From Vibrio profundi (GTDB lineage: Bacteria > Pseudomonadota > Gammaproteobacteria > Enterobacterales > Vibrionaceae), in assembly GCF_005281835.1 (NCBI RefSeq), contig NZ_RZIS01000002.1, positions 620,001 to 684,000 of the forward strand: a stretch of DNA of 64,000 nt, read 5' to 3'. Positions within the stretch are counted from its first letter, which is position 1. Every line of letters begins with the position of its first letter. Both the position numbers and the translations under genes were made by a program. This document shows, one piece after another, positions 56,108 through 64,000 of this stretch. A model generated the notes under the pieces. That model was not told the origin of the DNA. It saw only the letters and a program-made list of their open reading frames with translations, and searched no databases.

Positions 56108-56142
56108 AATAACGCCCTCAATTTAGAGGGCGTTATTGTTTG
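56108..56142 (+). terminator. Terminator of the gluconate operon
   Basis: The 12-bp stem AATAACGCCCTC / GAGGGCGTTATT is followed by GTTTG. It lies 10 bases past the gnd stop. Confidence 0.85.
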
Positions 56143-56199
56143 AGCGGATCATCAAAAATTACAAACAATAGACTACAAAAAGCGAGCCACTGAGATAAG

Positions 56200-56215
56200 A
56201 TGTTACCAGTAACAT
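56200..56215. promoter_or_regulatory. GntR-type operator 3 (autoregulatory)
   Basis: ATGTTACCAGTAACAT fits the full GntR operator ATGTTA-N4-TAACAT and lies 34 bases before the gntR start, so the regulator probably controls itself. Confidence 0.82.
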
Positions 56216-56248
56216 TACTAACCCATACATAATAATCAGAACAGCAAT

Positions 56249-57250
56249 ATGGTAAACAAGAAGAAACGTCCTACCCTACAAGACATCGCCGATTTAGTTG
56301 GTGTAACCAAAATGACAGTCAGTCGCTGCCTTCGTGACCCTTCACAAGTGTCTGACGCGTTAAGAGATAAGATTACTTCAGCGGTTGAAGAGCTCGGATA
56401 CATTCCAAACCGCGCTCCAGACATTCTGTCGAACGCCAAAAGCAATGCGATTGGTGTGTTGGTTCCCTCTTTAACTAACCAAGTATTCGCAGAAGTGATC
56501 CGTGGGATTGAGCAAGTGACAGGTCCTGCTGGTTATCAAACCATGATTGCCCACTACGGCTATAGTGCAGAACTCGAAGAGCAAAGCATTGCGTCTTTGT
56601 TGTCTTACAATGTGGATGCGATCATTTTGTCGGAGAATGTGCATTCAGACCGAGCTAGAAAAATGCTGCAAACCGCGTCGATTCCAGTAATTGAAATCAT
56701 GGATTCCGTTTCCCCAAGAATCGAGCAAGCCGTGGGTTTTGATAACTTTGAAGCTGCGCGAGACATGACCAAAACCATGTTGAAGCGAGGGCGGAAGAAT
56801 ATCGCTTATCTTGCCGCTCGAATGGATGAGCGTACTCGTTTGAAAATGGCGGGCTATCAGCATGCAATGGAAGAAGCGAACGCAGAACCAATGACATTGC
56901 AAACCGAAGCGGCATCGTCCTTTACTTTGGGGGCTAAATTGCTTGGTGAGTTGCTAGACACTCATCCGGAAGCGAACGGCATTTTTTGTACTAACGATGA
57001 CTTAGCAATTGGCGCATTTTACGAATGTGTTCGCCGCGGTATTCAAGTGCCACAAGATATGGCGATTGCAGGTTTCCACGGTCACGATATTACCTTAGCC
57101 ATGACACCAAGATTAGCAACTGTGGTTACGCCGCGTGAACAGATCGGTTTGGTGGCCGCGCAGGAAATTGTCGCTCGATTGAAAGGGAAATCCGATTGGC
57201 AGGCTAAGTTGGATTTGGGGTATCAAATCGAAGTAGGCGAAAGTATTTAA
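56249..57250 (+). CDS. gntR: LacI-family gluconate repressor
   Basis: This 333-residue regulator has the LacI helix-turn-helix (TLQDIADLVGVTKMTVSRCL, about residues 8-27) and the hinge helix before residue 60. A periplasmic-binding-protein-like effector domain follows, with GVLVPSLTNQVFAEVIRGIE. It is a close match in layout to E. coli GntR, which releases its operators on binding gluconate. Operators in front of the TRAP genes and of gntR itself support the role. Confidence 0.92.
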   Translation: MVNKKKRPTLQDIADLVGVTKMTVSRCLRDPSQVSDALRDKITSAVEELGYIPNRAPDILSNAKSNAIGVLVPSLTNQVFAEVIRGIEQVTGPAGYQTMIAHYGYSAELEEQSIASLLSYNVDAIILSENVHSDRARKMLQTASIPVIEIMDSVSPRIEQAVGFDNFEAARDMTKTMLKRGRKNIAYLAARMDERTRLKMAGYQHAMEEANAEPMTLQTEAASSFTLGAKLLGELLDTHPEANGIFCTNDDLAIGAFYECVRRGIQVPQDMAIAGFHGHDITLAMTPRLATVVTPREQIGLVAAQEIVARLKGKSDWQAKLDLGYQIEVGESI

Positions 57251-57262
57251 GGATAAGGAATT

Positions 57263-57291
57263 TGCCCTTACTGTTTAACAATAAGGGCAAG
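57263..57291. terminator. Hairpin between convergent gntR and SIP genes
   Basis: The stem TTGCCCTTA / TAAGGGCAA continues inward through TGTT/AACA. T tracts are lacking, so termination efficiency is uncertain. Confidence 0.55.
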
Positions 57292-57297
57292 ATATGA

Positions 57298-58080
57298 TTA
57301 TGCGTCTGCTAGGTTCGCATCTTCGCGTTTAATGACTTTGTGTCCATCTTCAGTCACACCACGCTTCCAGTAACTACTGATGTAGATATTGTTTTTTTCG
57401 ACTTCTTTTTCATTTCTGAAATATTGGCGTAGCTGACGCATTGAATCGAATTCGCAAGCACACCATACTGAAACTTGGCCTGATAACCATTCTACTTCAC
57501 GAGCGGCCTCTGCTAACGTCATCTCTGATTCGCCTTCGACTACCCATTGAACTCTAAGCCCTTCTGGCGCAGCCAAAGCTTGTTTATCTTGCTCTGAAGT
57601 GATGTGGATAATGGCATGGCCAACTGCATTAGAAGGCAAGCTACGTAATTTGGCAGAAAGAGCGGGAAGGGACGTCATGTCTGCAGTTAAGAAGAACCAA
57701 TCTGCTTCTAAATTCAGCCCTTGGATAAGCCCTGGGCCAGCAATTGATACCGTGTCACCGACCTGTGCGTTCATGGCCCAACGAGCAGCGAATCCGCATT
57801 GTAGATCTTTCGTTATATGGCGTACAAAATCGATTTCTAACTGGCACTTTCCTAGGTCAAAGTCACGAATCGTGTAAGTACGCATTACTGGCTTTTCTTC
57901 GCTGCTGAGTGTGCTTAAGTCGGTACTTCCAGAAGGAGTAAACAGCAATTTTACATAGCCACCCGCGCAGTGAGTTGGAAAGTTTTTAAGCCCTTCTCCA
58001 GTGAACACGATACGTTGCATGTTAGGTGTGATAGTCGTGGTGCTAAGGACCGTAAGTGTCAGGGGCGTTGGTTTGCTCAT
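57298..58080 (-). CDS. Siderophore-interacting protein (ViuB-like ferric reductase)
   Basis: The protein is 260 residues from the ATG at 58078-58080, with GAGAG upstream; the open frame reaches 58140. It has an FAD-binding domain (MRTYTIRDFD, about residues 77-86) and a C-terminal SIP domain (WCACEFDSMRQLRQYFRNE, then SSYWKRGVTEDGH). Such enzymes reduce ferric siderophores in the cytoplasm to release iron. A Fur-box-like sequence 62 bases upstream fits iron regulation. Confidence 0.9.
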   Translation of the reverse strand: MSKPTPLTLTVLSTTTITPNMQRIVFTGEGLKNFPTHCAGGYVKLLFTPSGSTDLSTLSSEEKPVMRTYTIRDFDLGKCQLEIDFVRHITKDLQCGFAARWAMNAQVGDTVSIAGPGLIQGLNLEADWFFLTADMTSLPALSAKLRSLPSNAVGHAIIHITSEQDKQALAAPEGLRVQWVVEGESEMTLAEAAREVEWLSGQVSVWCACEFDSMRQLRQYFRNEKEVEKNNIYISSYWKRGVTEDGHKVIKREDANLADA

Positions 58081-58141
58081 CTGTTTACTCTCTATTTCTT
58101 TTAACGCTTTCATAATAGCTGTGAAAGGCATGACCCTCAAT

Positions 58142-58160
58142 GCTAATACTTATCATTTAC
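58142..58160. promoter_or_regulatory. Fur-box-like sequence upstream of the SIP gene
   Basis: On the minus strand GTAAATGATAAGTATTAGC matches the 19-bp Fur consensus at 14 positions. It sits 62 bases upstream of the favoured SIP start, in the promoter region. It overlaps no other gene. Confidence 0.6.
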
Positions 58161-58348
58161 TTAAATTTACGTCTATGGTCGGTCGTTTGCTTCATAAGTA
58201 TCAATAAATCTTGTTGATTTTGACTTATCTATCACCTTGATAAATGTAATGGTTTTCTAGAATAGCCTTCGCTTTCGCGAACGGTGCTTTGGCGGAAGCT
58301 TGGATCTTGCTTAAACTTAATAATGTTGGGGCTAGGTGAGAGGCTAAA

Positions 58349-60292
58349 ATGGGAGAAAAACGAGACAAGTTAAAGACTGTCTATCAGTTAATACATAATC
58401 GTTTTCTGTTTTCCTCAATGCTGCCTTTATTGGTGATTGAGCTCGCTTTGCTCGTTTTATATTTTTCGGTGACAGGTTTTGTCGCCAACCAATACCAGAA
58501 AACCTTGGTGGATGAAGCCAATCAAAACCTATCGTTATTGACCAACAAGCACATAGAAAGTATCGATGCCCAGCTAGGGGAAATTGCTCATACAGCTCAG
58601 TTGCTGCAATCGGTTCAGCAACAGGTTTTTTCATTACCTCAGCAAGCACTGCCTAAACACAATCAATTGGAGCTGATTAAACACAATAACGGGAGTTATT
58701 ACACGCCTAAGCTTAATGGCAGTAGCTCTTATTATTACTCTTCCGATACGATAATTGGCAGCGAGCAGTTGGATAAGATTCAGCGTTCTCAACTCATCGA
58801 TCCGTTATTGAAATCAATTGTCGAATACAACCCAATCATTGTTCAAGCCTACTTCAATAGCTGGGACAACATGAATCAGTTGTATCCGTACATTGATAAC
58901 GTATCGGCTGTGTTCGGCTCCACGCTGAAAATGCAGGATTACAATTTCTACTATCTGGCGGATGCCAAGCACAATCCTGAACGATCACCTGTTTGGACAA
59001 AAGCGTATTTAGATCCGGCCGGTCAAGGCTGGTTAGTGTCGTGCATTGTGCCGATTTACAGCGACAACTTTCTGGAAGGGGTGAGTGGGGTCGATATTCC
59101 GATAGCCTCATTCATCAACGATATTTTGGAACTCAATTTACCGTGGGGAGCCAGCGGCTTTTTGGTGGATCAAGATGGAGTTATTCTGGCGATGGCCCCT
59201 GAGATTGAGAAGCTTACCGGTTTAGATGAATTAAGTACGCACAACTACAGTCGAAAAATTAATGAAACCGTGTATAAACCGGAAGAGTTTAATATTAGCG
59301 CTTTACCCAACGCGGAATTCAGAGGGCATTTAGAGCGTATTATTTCGAGTCAACAAACTTCTGCGACGATTCATGTTAATGACAAAGAATATTTGATCAC
59401 GCGAGGGCAAGTGGCGGTGACGGGCTGGCAGGTAATGGCAATCGTTGATGCCAGTTTATTGAATGAACCCGTGACCAAATTGGAAGACATTACGGTTCAA
59501 ATAGGTGCGATGGCGATCATCGCTATGATTGTTTTTTATGTGTTGTTCTTTATTCATGTGAAGTTACAAGCCAAAGAGCTTGGTGGTCGCATCGCAACGC
59601 CACTCGAACGTTTGTCGACCTTAACCGCGACAACGGGCAACTTCCTGACGGTCAATCAAGTGGAGAGCAGTAACATCAAAGAGATTGATGAGCTCGGTGA
59701 TCACTTCAATAAATTGAGTAAAGAGTTGGAGTATCGGACTCGTGATTTGATCCAAACTGAAACTCGTCAGCAATTGACCCAAGAAAAAGCCAATTTATTG
59801 GAGAAGCTGTCTAATACTGACCACTTAACCCATCTATCAAATAGGATGTATTTGGATCGGTTACTGGATGTGGAGATCCATAACTTCAAAGCAACGCCTC
59901 GTGTTATCTCAATTATCCTGTTGGATATCGATAAATTTAAGCGTATCAATGATCAATTTGGCCATGACATTGGTGACGAAGTTCTGGTGAGCGTTGCAAG
60001 GTTGCTCGAAAATAATACCCGAGGAGTCGATACCTGCGGCCGCTGGGGAGGAGAGGAGTTTTTGATCGTATGCCCAGGAACTCCGATAGACAACGCGTAT
60101 ATGCTTGCAGAAAAAATTAGGGTGATGTTTGAGTGCCACGAATTCCATCCTGATTTTAGATGTACCGCGAGCTTTGGAGTAGCGCAATTACAGGTCGATG
60201 AAACGAAAAACGCATGGTTTAAGCGAGTAGACAAAGCTATGTATCAAGCTAAGAACAGTGGGCGAAACCAAGTCGTTAAAGCGGAAGAATAA
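58349..60292 (+). CDS. dCache-sensor diguanylate cyclase
   Basis: This 647-residue membrane protein makes cyclic di-GMP. Helix 1 (about 23-45) and helix 2 (about 388-408) bracket a periplasmic dCache domain of about 340 residues (AYLDPAGQGWLVSCIVPIY, VDIPIASFI). A HAMP-like linker and coiled coil (about 410-480) lead to the GGDEF domain. The active site is GGEEF at 567-571, with an RxxD inhibition site (RGVD, 558-561) five residues before it, so product inhibition is likely. It is monocistronic, and the ligand is unknown. Confidence 0.92.
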   Translation: MGEKRDKLKTVYQLIHNRFLFSSMLPLLVIELALLVLYFSVTGFVANQYQKTLVDEANQNLSLLTNKHIESIDAQLGEIAHTAQLLQSVQQQVFSLPQQALPKHNQLELIKHNNGSYYTPKLNGSSSYYYSSDTIIGSEQLDKIQRSQLIDPLLKSIVEYNPIIVQAYFNSWDNMNQLYPYIDNVSAVFGSTLKMQDYNFYYLADAKHNPERSPVWTKAYLDPAGQGWLVSCIVPIYSDNFLEGVSGVDIPIASFINDILELNLPWGASGFLVDQDGVILAMAPEIEKLTGLDELSTHNYSRKINETVYKPEEFNISALPNAEFRGHLERIISSQQTSATIHVNDKEYLITRGQVAVTGWQVMAIVDASLLNEPVTKLEDITVQIGAMAIIAMIVFYVLFFIHVKLQAKELGGRIATPLERLSTLTATTGNFLTVNQVESSNIKEIDELGDHFNKLSKELEYRTRDLIQTETRQQLTQEKANLLEKLSNTDHLTHLSNRMYLDRLLDVEIHNFKATPRVISIILLDIDKFKRINDQFGHDIGDEVLVSVARLLENNTRGVDTCGRWGGEEFLIVCPGTPIDNAYMLAEKIRVMFECHEFHPDFRCTASFGVAQLQVDETKNAWFKRVDKAMYQAKNSGRNQVVKAEE

Positions 60293-60392
60293 GATGCTGC
60301 AATTGAGTTCAGCCAGTTTAAAGTCTTGACTATTTTTCGGGGTCGCTGGTGGGCTAACTACTAACTAGCCGGCTAGCGAACCGTTGCATACA

Positions 60393-60427
60393 AAAACGCC
60401 CTAATCCAACTGGAGTTAGGGCGTTTT
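60393..60427. terminator. Bidirectional terminator, cyclase / POT transporter
   Basis: The 12-bp stem AAAACGCCCTAA / TTAGGGCGTTTT lies between convergent genes, with T tracts on both sides. Confidence 0.9.
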
Positions 60428-60453
60428 GCTATTGCTCTGCTAGTTTGAATCGA

Positions 60454-61929
60454 TTAGCTGTTCGCTTCTACTAAGTCGGCAGCTTCATCTTGTTTAGCTG
60501 CGTCTAGCATCTTACGGATTAACCAAGATGCCGCCATTGCCACTGCAACCATGACTACCGCAAGCACTGTTAGTAGTTGGAAGTAATCGCCGTAGACAGT
60601 TTGAACGATTTCTTGTGTGATCTCTTGGCCTTTCTCTAATGCAATCGAAGTAGAGAATACGGCACCAACGATGCCACTTAGTGCGATTGCGACAGAGAAT
60701 AAGCTTACTGAGAAGTTTTCAATGTGCTTAGGCGCAACAGACAAGATAAATGCTACTACCATAGATCCCACGATCACTTCTGCAAATGCTTGGAAGAAGT
60801 GGATTGCTAGGAACACTTCAGGACGAATGAGCACATCTTCACCCACCGTAGTCACCGCCATGGTTAGGATACCGAATGCAATCGCCGTTAGGATGAATGA
60901 GAAACCTACTTTTGTCGCAGTAGAAAAGTTTACGTTGCGTTTTTCTAAACTAGAGAAGAAACCAGCAATAACTGGACCTGCGACCATACACCATAGTGGG
61001 TTCATCGCCATTGCCGCTTCAGGAGCCACTGGGATAAAACCAAATAGATCGCCACGCATGGTATTGATCGCCACCATGTTCATTGATGTCATCATCTGGC
61101 CGTAGTACACGAAGAAACATGTGGTTAGGAAGGTGATGATCAGGATAGTGCCCATTTTAAGCGCATCTGATTTCTTTGATTTGATCATTAAAGAAATGAA
61201 GTAAATGATCGCTGCCGCACCGATTGCGTAAACAATGTTTTGACCGATATCCATGTTAGAAAACATGAAGAATACCAAACCGATCATTGAAGCAGATAGC
61301 GCTAGAAATGCGATCCAGTTTTTCGTGCTTACTGGTGCTTGATCGACATCAGACGCCACTTCAACTAAGCCCTTACGGAATGTGATTAAAGTGAACAATG
61401 CTGCACCGGCAAGAACGCCAGAAAGCATGAAACCACCGTGGAAACCAACGACCAGTACTAGCATCGGGAATAAATATTGGCCAAGGAAAGCACCAATGTT
61501 ATTCACCGAGTAGTTTACTGGGTAGCAGTTTTCAAAGTCTTCTTGAGTTTTGAACGTGCGTTTGTAAAGACTTGGGTAAGAAGGGGACATCAAACCACGT
61601 GCGTAACTTGCTAAAGCAATACCGCATAACGCCATCGGGACATTCGTTGCCGAAGCGCCTAGTACAAGCAGGACATAGCCACTGGCAAAGCCTAAGTACG
61701 CGATCGTTAGTGAACGGTATGCGCCCAAGAACTTATCTGCAATAAAGCCGCCAGCGATAGCAAATAATGGTCCGATTGCTGAGAAAGCACCCACGACCAT
61801 CATTGTGTCGGCTTCATTGTAATTAAGCTCTTCTAGGAAGAAACGTGTGAGGATTACCATTACGCCATAAAATGATAACCCAAACATCATTTGGCAGAAC
61901 ATCATCGATTTGTTTAATCTATTCCACAT
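60454..61929 (-). CDS. POT-type MFS transporter (probable peptide:H+ symporter)
   Basis: This 491-residue protein has about 12-14 helices. The first helix region (CQMMFGLSFYGVMVILTRFFLEE) and GGFIADKFLGAYRSLTIAYLG follow the POT/PTR pattern of proton-coupled oligopeptide transporters. NYSVNNIGAFLGQYLFP resembles the family's helix 4-5 region. The classical ExxER motif at the first helix is not seen, so the substrate may differ from di- or tripeptides. Confidence 0.78.
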   Translation of the reverse strand: MWNRLNKSMMFCQMMFGLSFYGVMVILTRFFLEELNYNEADTMMVVGAFSAIGPLFAIAGGFIADKFLGAYRSLTIAYLGFASGYVLLVLGASATNVPMALCGIALASYARGLMSPSYPSLYKRTFKTQEDFENCYPVNYSVNNIGAFLGQYLFPMLVLVVGFHGGFMLSGVLAGAALFTLITFRKGLVEVASDVDQAPVSTKNWIAFLALSASMIGLVFFMFSNMDIGQNIVYAIGAAAIIYFISLMIKSKKSDALKMGTILIITFLTTCFFVYYGQMMTSMNMVAINTMRGDLFGFIPVAPEAAMAMNPLWCMVAGPVIAGFFSSLEKRNVNFSTATKVGFSFILTAIAFGILTMAVTTVGEDVLIRPEVFLAIHFFQAFAEVIVGSMVVAFILSVAPKHIENFSVSLFSVAIALSGIVGAVFSTSIALEKGQEITQEIVQTVYGDYFQLLTVLAVVMVAVAMAASWLIRKMLDAAKQDEAADLVEANS

Positions 61930-62172
61930 TATTTTATTCTCACTTATTGGTTTAACTCTAGTGTAATAACCTAATTATAATATCATTATCAGCAAGACAT
62001 AAACTGAAACATTTATCCCAGATCAAACATCATTCAATGAACCATTTCTAATGGCCTAGATTCATTTTTCTAATGAATGATAAGTGCAAACTTAGATTGA
62101 GATAGTGAGTGTTACGTGGGCAGATTGATGTTGTCGACTACACTAAGATAAGGCTCTCAACGTGGAGGTGCA

Positions 62173-62904
62173 GTGAAGATATTCAGTTGTGTTTCAATTT
62201 TGGTGATGTGCATGGCCTTAGTGAGCGTGCATGCTTCGACATTGACTGCGGCTCAAAGTGTTTGGCCGCCCTTTATTCATGATGGAAAGCCACCTCATGG
62301 AGTGATTGTCGATATCGTAGAAGAGGCCTTTGAAAGCCAAGGTTACACAATGGAATTGCAAATCAAACCGTGGTCACGCGCGATGAAAGAAGTGATGCGA
62401 GCACGGACGGATGCGTTGATTGCGGTTTGGTACACCGATAAACGCGCTGAAAAGCTGCTTTTTAGTGACAGTTATTTAGACTCGAAGCAAGTGATCATAG
62501 CGGCCAAAGAAGATCAGTTGACTTATACCGGTTTGCCCAGTTTAAGTGGGTTATCGGTAGGTACGATCACCGATTATGCTTACGATCAGGCCTTTTTGAT
62601 TTCGACTCAGTTTGAGCGAGTAGAAGGGGACAGTTTAGAGCAGAGTATTCGCCGATTACAGACAAAGCGGGTGGATGCGATTATCTCTAATGAGAGAGTT
62701 GCCAAATACACCTTGGGCAGTATGAAGATAGACAAAAACATGTATGACTTCTTTTCGCCGAGTGTTTCTGTGAACCCTTTGTACATCGCAATCGGCTTAG
62801 AAAACCCAAGAGCCTATGAGTTGATAGGAGCGTTCAACCAAGGTTTAGCCGAAATTAAAGCCAATGGTCGGTATCAGGAAATCTTAAGGCGTCATCAAGA
62901 ATAA
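62173..62904 (+). CDS. Periplasmic family-3 solute-binding protein
   Basis: The protein is 243 residues from GTG 62173 with a GGAGG box. A signal peptide ends near VHAST (about residue 21). The domain is that of amino-acid-type binding proteins (HDGKPPHGVIVDIVEEAFESQGYT in relatives; here WPPFIHDGKPPHGV, MELQIKPWSRAMKEV and WYTDKRAEKLLFS). No transporter genes are adjacent, as is common for orphan vibrio proteins of this class, which may serve as sensors' partners. Confidence 0.82.
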   Translation: MKIFSCVSILVMCMALVSVHASTLTAAQSVWPPFIHDGKPPHGVIVDIVEEAFESQGYTMELQIKPWSRAMKEVMRARTDALIAVWYTDKRAEKLLFSDSYLDSKQVIIAAKEDQLTYTGLPSLSGLSVGTITDYAYDQAFLISTQFERVEGDSLEQSIRRLQTKRVDAIISNERVAKYTLGSMKIDKNMYDFFSPSVSVNPLYIAIGLENPRAYELIGAFNQGLAEIKANGRYQEILRRHQE

Positions 62905-62931
62905 AGTCAGCAAAAATGCTGACTTTATTTA
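62900..62931 (+). terminator. Terminator overlapping the binding-protein stop codon
   Basis: The 12-bp stem AATAAAGTCAGC / GCTGACTTTATT, with loop AAAAAT, begins two bases before the TAA stop codon (62902-62904). Confidence 0.85.
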
Positions 62932-62992
62932 TCTACAACTATCAGATAACCCAATCGTCATTTTATCTGAGATAACAGATGCTTACTGAAGT

Positions 62993-64000
62993 TTACTCAC
63001 AAGGCGGTGCGATATGAATGACTGCTAATCCACCCAGTGATGTTTCGCGGTACTTTTTGTTCATATCTTTACCTGTTTGGTACATGGTCTCGATCACTTT
63101 ATCTAAAGAGATAAGACACTTACTAGTACGCTTCAGAGCCATTCTAGATGCATTGATCGCCTTCATTGCACCCATAGCGTTACGCTCGATACACGGTACT
63201 TGTACTAGTCCACCAATTGGGTCACAAGTCATGCCCAGAGAGTGTTCCATCGCAATCTCTGCCGCAATACAAATCTGTTCGTTGCTACCGCCGCGAAGAG
63301 CGGTTAAGCCCGCCGCCGCCATTGAAGACGAAACGCCTACCTCACCTTGACAGCCAACCTCAGCGCCAGAGATAGATGCGTTAGTCTTGTATAAAATACC
63401 AATTGCGCCAGACACGGCTAAGAAGTCTTTTAGCTGTTTAGTGTCGAGCTCTTTGATGAATCTGTGGTAGTACATTAGCACAGCAGGGATAACACCAGCC
63501 GCACCGTTGGTCGGTGACGTCACCACTTGTCCGCCGGCGGCGTTTTCTTCACTAACCGCAAAAGCGAATAGGTTGATCCAATCCATAATTTCCATTGGAT
63601 CGCTTTCTACAGCTGCGTTAGCTTCTAGTTTTTTCAGTAGAGCAGGCGCACGTCGGGTTACTTCTAGTCCACCTTCCAAGATACCTTCGGTGTCGAAGCC
63701 GCGTTGCATACACAGCGACATGACTTTCCAAATTTGTTCTGTTTTTTGATCAATGATATCCATGTCTTGGAAAGACACTTCATTACGCAATACCAAACCG
63801 CCTAAGCTTAGGCCATGCTTTTCCGCCGTTTCTAAAAATTGCTCAGCAGATGTGAATGGGAATTCCACGCTCACTTCTTCTGATTGCTTACCATTCTCTA
63901 ACTCATCAGCCGTTGCAATGAAACCACCACCAATTGAGTAATACGTTTCAATGGCCAATTGGTTTCCAGCCGCGTCGAACGCGGAAATTGTCATTCCGTT
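62993..64000 (-). CDS. sdaA: L-serine ammonia-lyase, iron-sulfur dependent (5' end beyond window)
   Basis: The C-terminal 335 or so residues of L-serine deaminase, which converts serine to pyruvate and ammonia. The frame is still open at the window edge (NG before MTISAFDAAGN), so the start lies outside. Iron-sulfur cysteines are present in CDPIGGLVQVPC and SKCLISLDKV. The segments GGGFI, SPTNGAAGVIPAV and GAEVGCQGEVGVSS are typical of SdaA/SdaB. Confidence 0.93.
   Translation of the reverse strand, partial: NGMTISAFDAAGNQLAIETYYSIGGGFIATADELENGKQSEEVSVEFPFTSAEQFLETAEKHGLSLGGLVLRNEVSFQDMDIIDQKTEQIWKVMSLCMQRGFDTEGILEGGLEVTRRAPALLKKLEANAAVESDPMEIMDWINLFAFAVSEENAAGGQVVTSPTNGAAGVIPAVLMYYHRFIKELDTKQLKDFLAVSGAIGILYKTNASISGAEVGCQGEVGVSSSMAAAGLTALRGGSNEQICIAAEIAMEHSLGMTCDPIGGLVQVPCIERNAMGAMKAINASRMALKRTSKCLISLDKVIETMYQTGKDMNKKYRETSLGGLAVIHIAPPCE

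Noticed and set aside
60617..61105. 162-residue plus-strand frame inside the POT transporter
   Set aside because: Antisense shadow of hydrophobic codons; no start signals.
61961..61995. Fur-box-like sequence upstream of the POT transporter
   Set aside because: Only one half (TATCATTATC) fits; the full 19-bp match is about 11 positions, near background for this AT-rich DNA.

Overview
The window reads as a Vibrio chromosome, most likely the small (second) chromosome of a Harveyi- or Splendidus-like species. The indicators are the speA-speB pair, a chitin-type lytic polysaccharide monooxygenase, an aa3/caa3 cytochrome oxidase cluster, KtrAB potassium uptake, MsrAB, a 2-aminoethylphosphonate (AEP) catabolic locus with a PbfA-type lyase, and VCR-like integron attC sites. 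No rRNA, tRNA or CRISPR array was seen.

Layout. 0-3 kb: polyamine genes speA-speB. 3-6.5 kb: an overlapping ToxR/ToxS-type membrane regulator pair, divergent from a secreted chitin LPMO. 6.5-10.6 kb: AraC regulator, LysE exporter, GNAT enzyme and a phosphohexomutase. 10.9-19 kb: a complete cytochrome c oxidase operon (coxB with a fused cytochrome c domain, ctaD, cox11, ctaE, SURF1, an SCO-like protein, ctaA, cyoE). 19.3-29.7 kb: aroG behind a TyrR box, MscS, KtrAB, MsrAB, a metzincin-like secreted protein, OsmC, OmpA and a WYL regulator. 29.8-36.8 kb: phosphonate catabolism (phnX, pbfA, phnW, divergent binding protein, FAD oxidoreductase, HAD phosphatase). 37-38.9 kb: DUF5062 and DEAD-box helicase genes. 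39.1-44.4 kb: an integron cassette array without an integrase in view. 44.4-45.9 kb: pilin-like and VOC genes. 46.1-49.8 kb: the rest of the phosphonate system (ABC ATPase, fused permease, GntR/UTRA regulator). 49.8-57.3 kb: an EamA transporter, then a TRAP transporter with gntK, gnd and a LacI-type gntR, linked by GntR-type operators. 57.3-64 kb: siderophore-interacting protein with a Fur box, a dCache diguanylate cyclase, a POT transporter, a periplasmic binding protein and a truncated sdaA.

The most interesting region is the cassette array. It contains an intact IS110-family element (about 1.19 kb) inserted in the R'' box of an attC site. Two large decayed copies, and perhaps a fourth short footprint, sit at other attC-like boxes. 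The non-coding end upstream of the transposase can fold like a bridge RNA. The two sides of its target-type internal loop read 8/9 and 8/9 against the two halves of the reconstructed attC target, and a third segment matches the element's own end. This suggests a bridge-RNA-guided transposon programmed to hit integron recombination sites. The cassettes carry an HNH protein, a two-helix membrane protein, a GNAT enzyme, a VanZ-like protein, a 44-residue membrane peptide and one reversed gene of unknown function.

Two small-molecule regulons are visible in the DNA. Three TGG-N6-CCA palindromes mark the phosphonate promoters on both sides of the array, and three GTTACC-type palindromes mark the gluconate genes.
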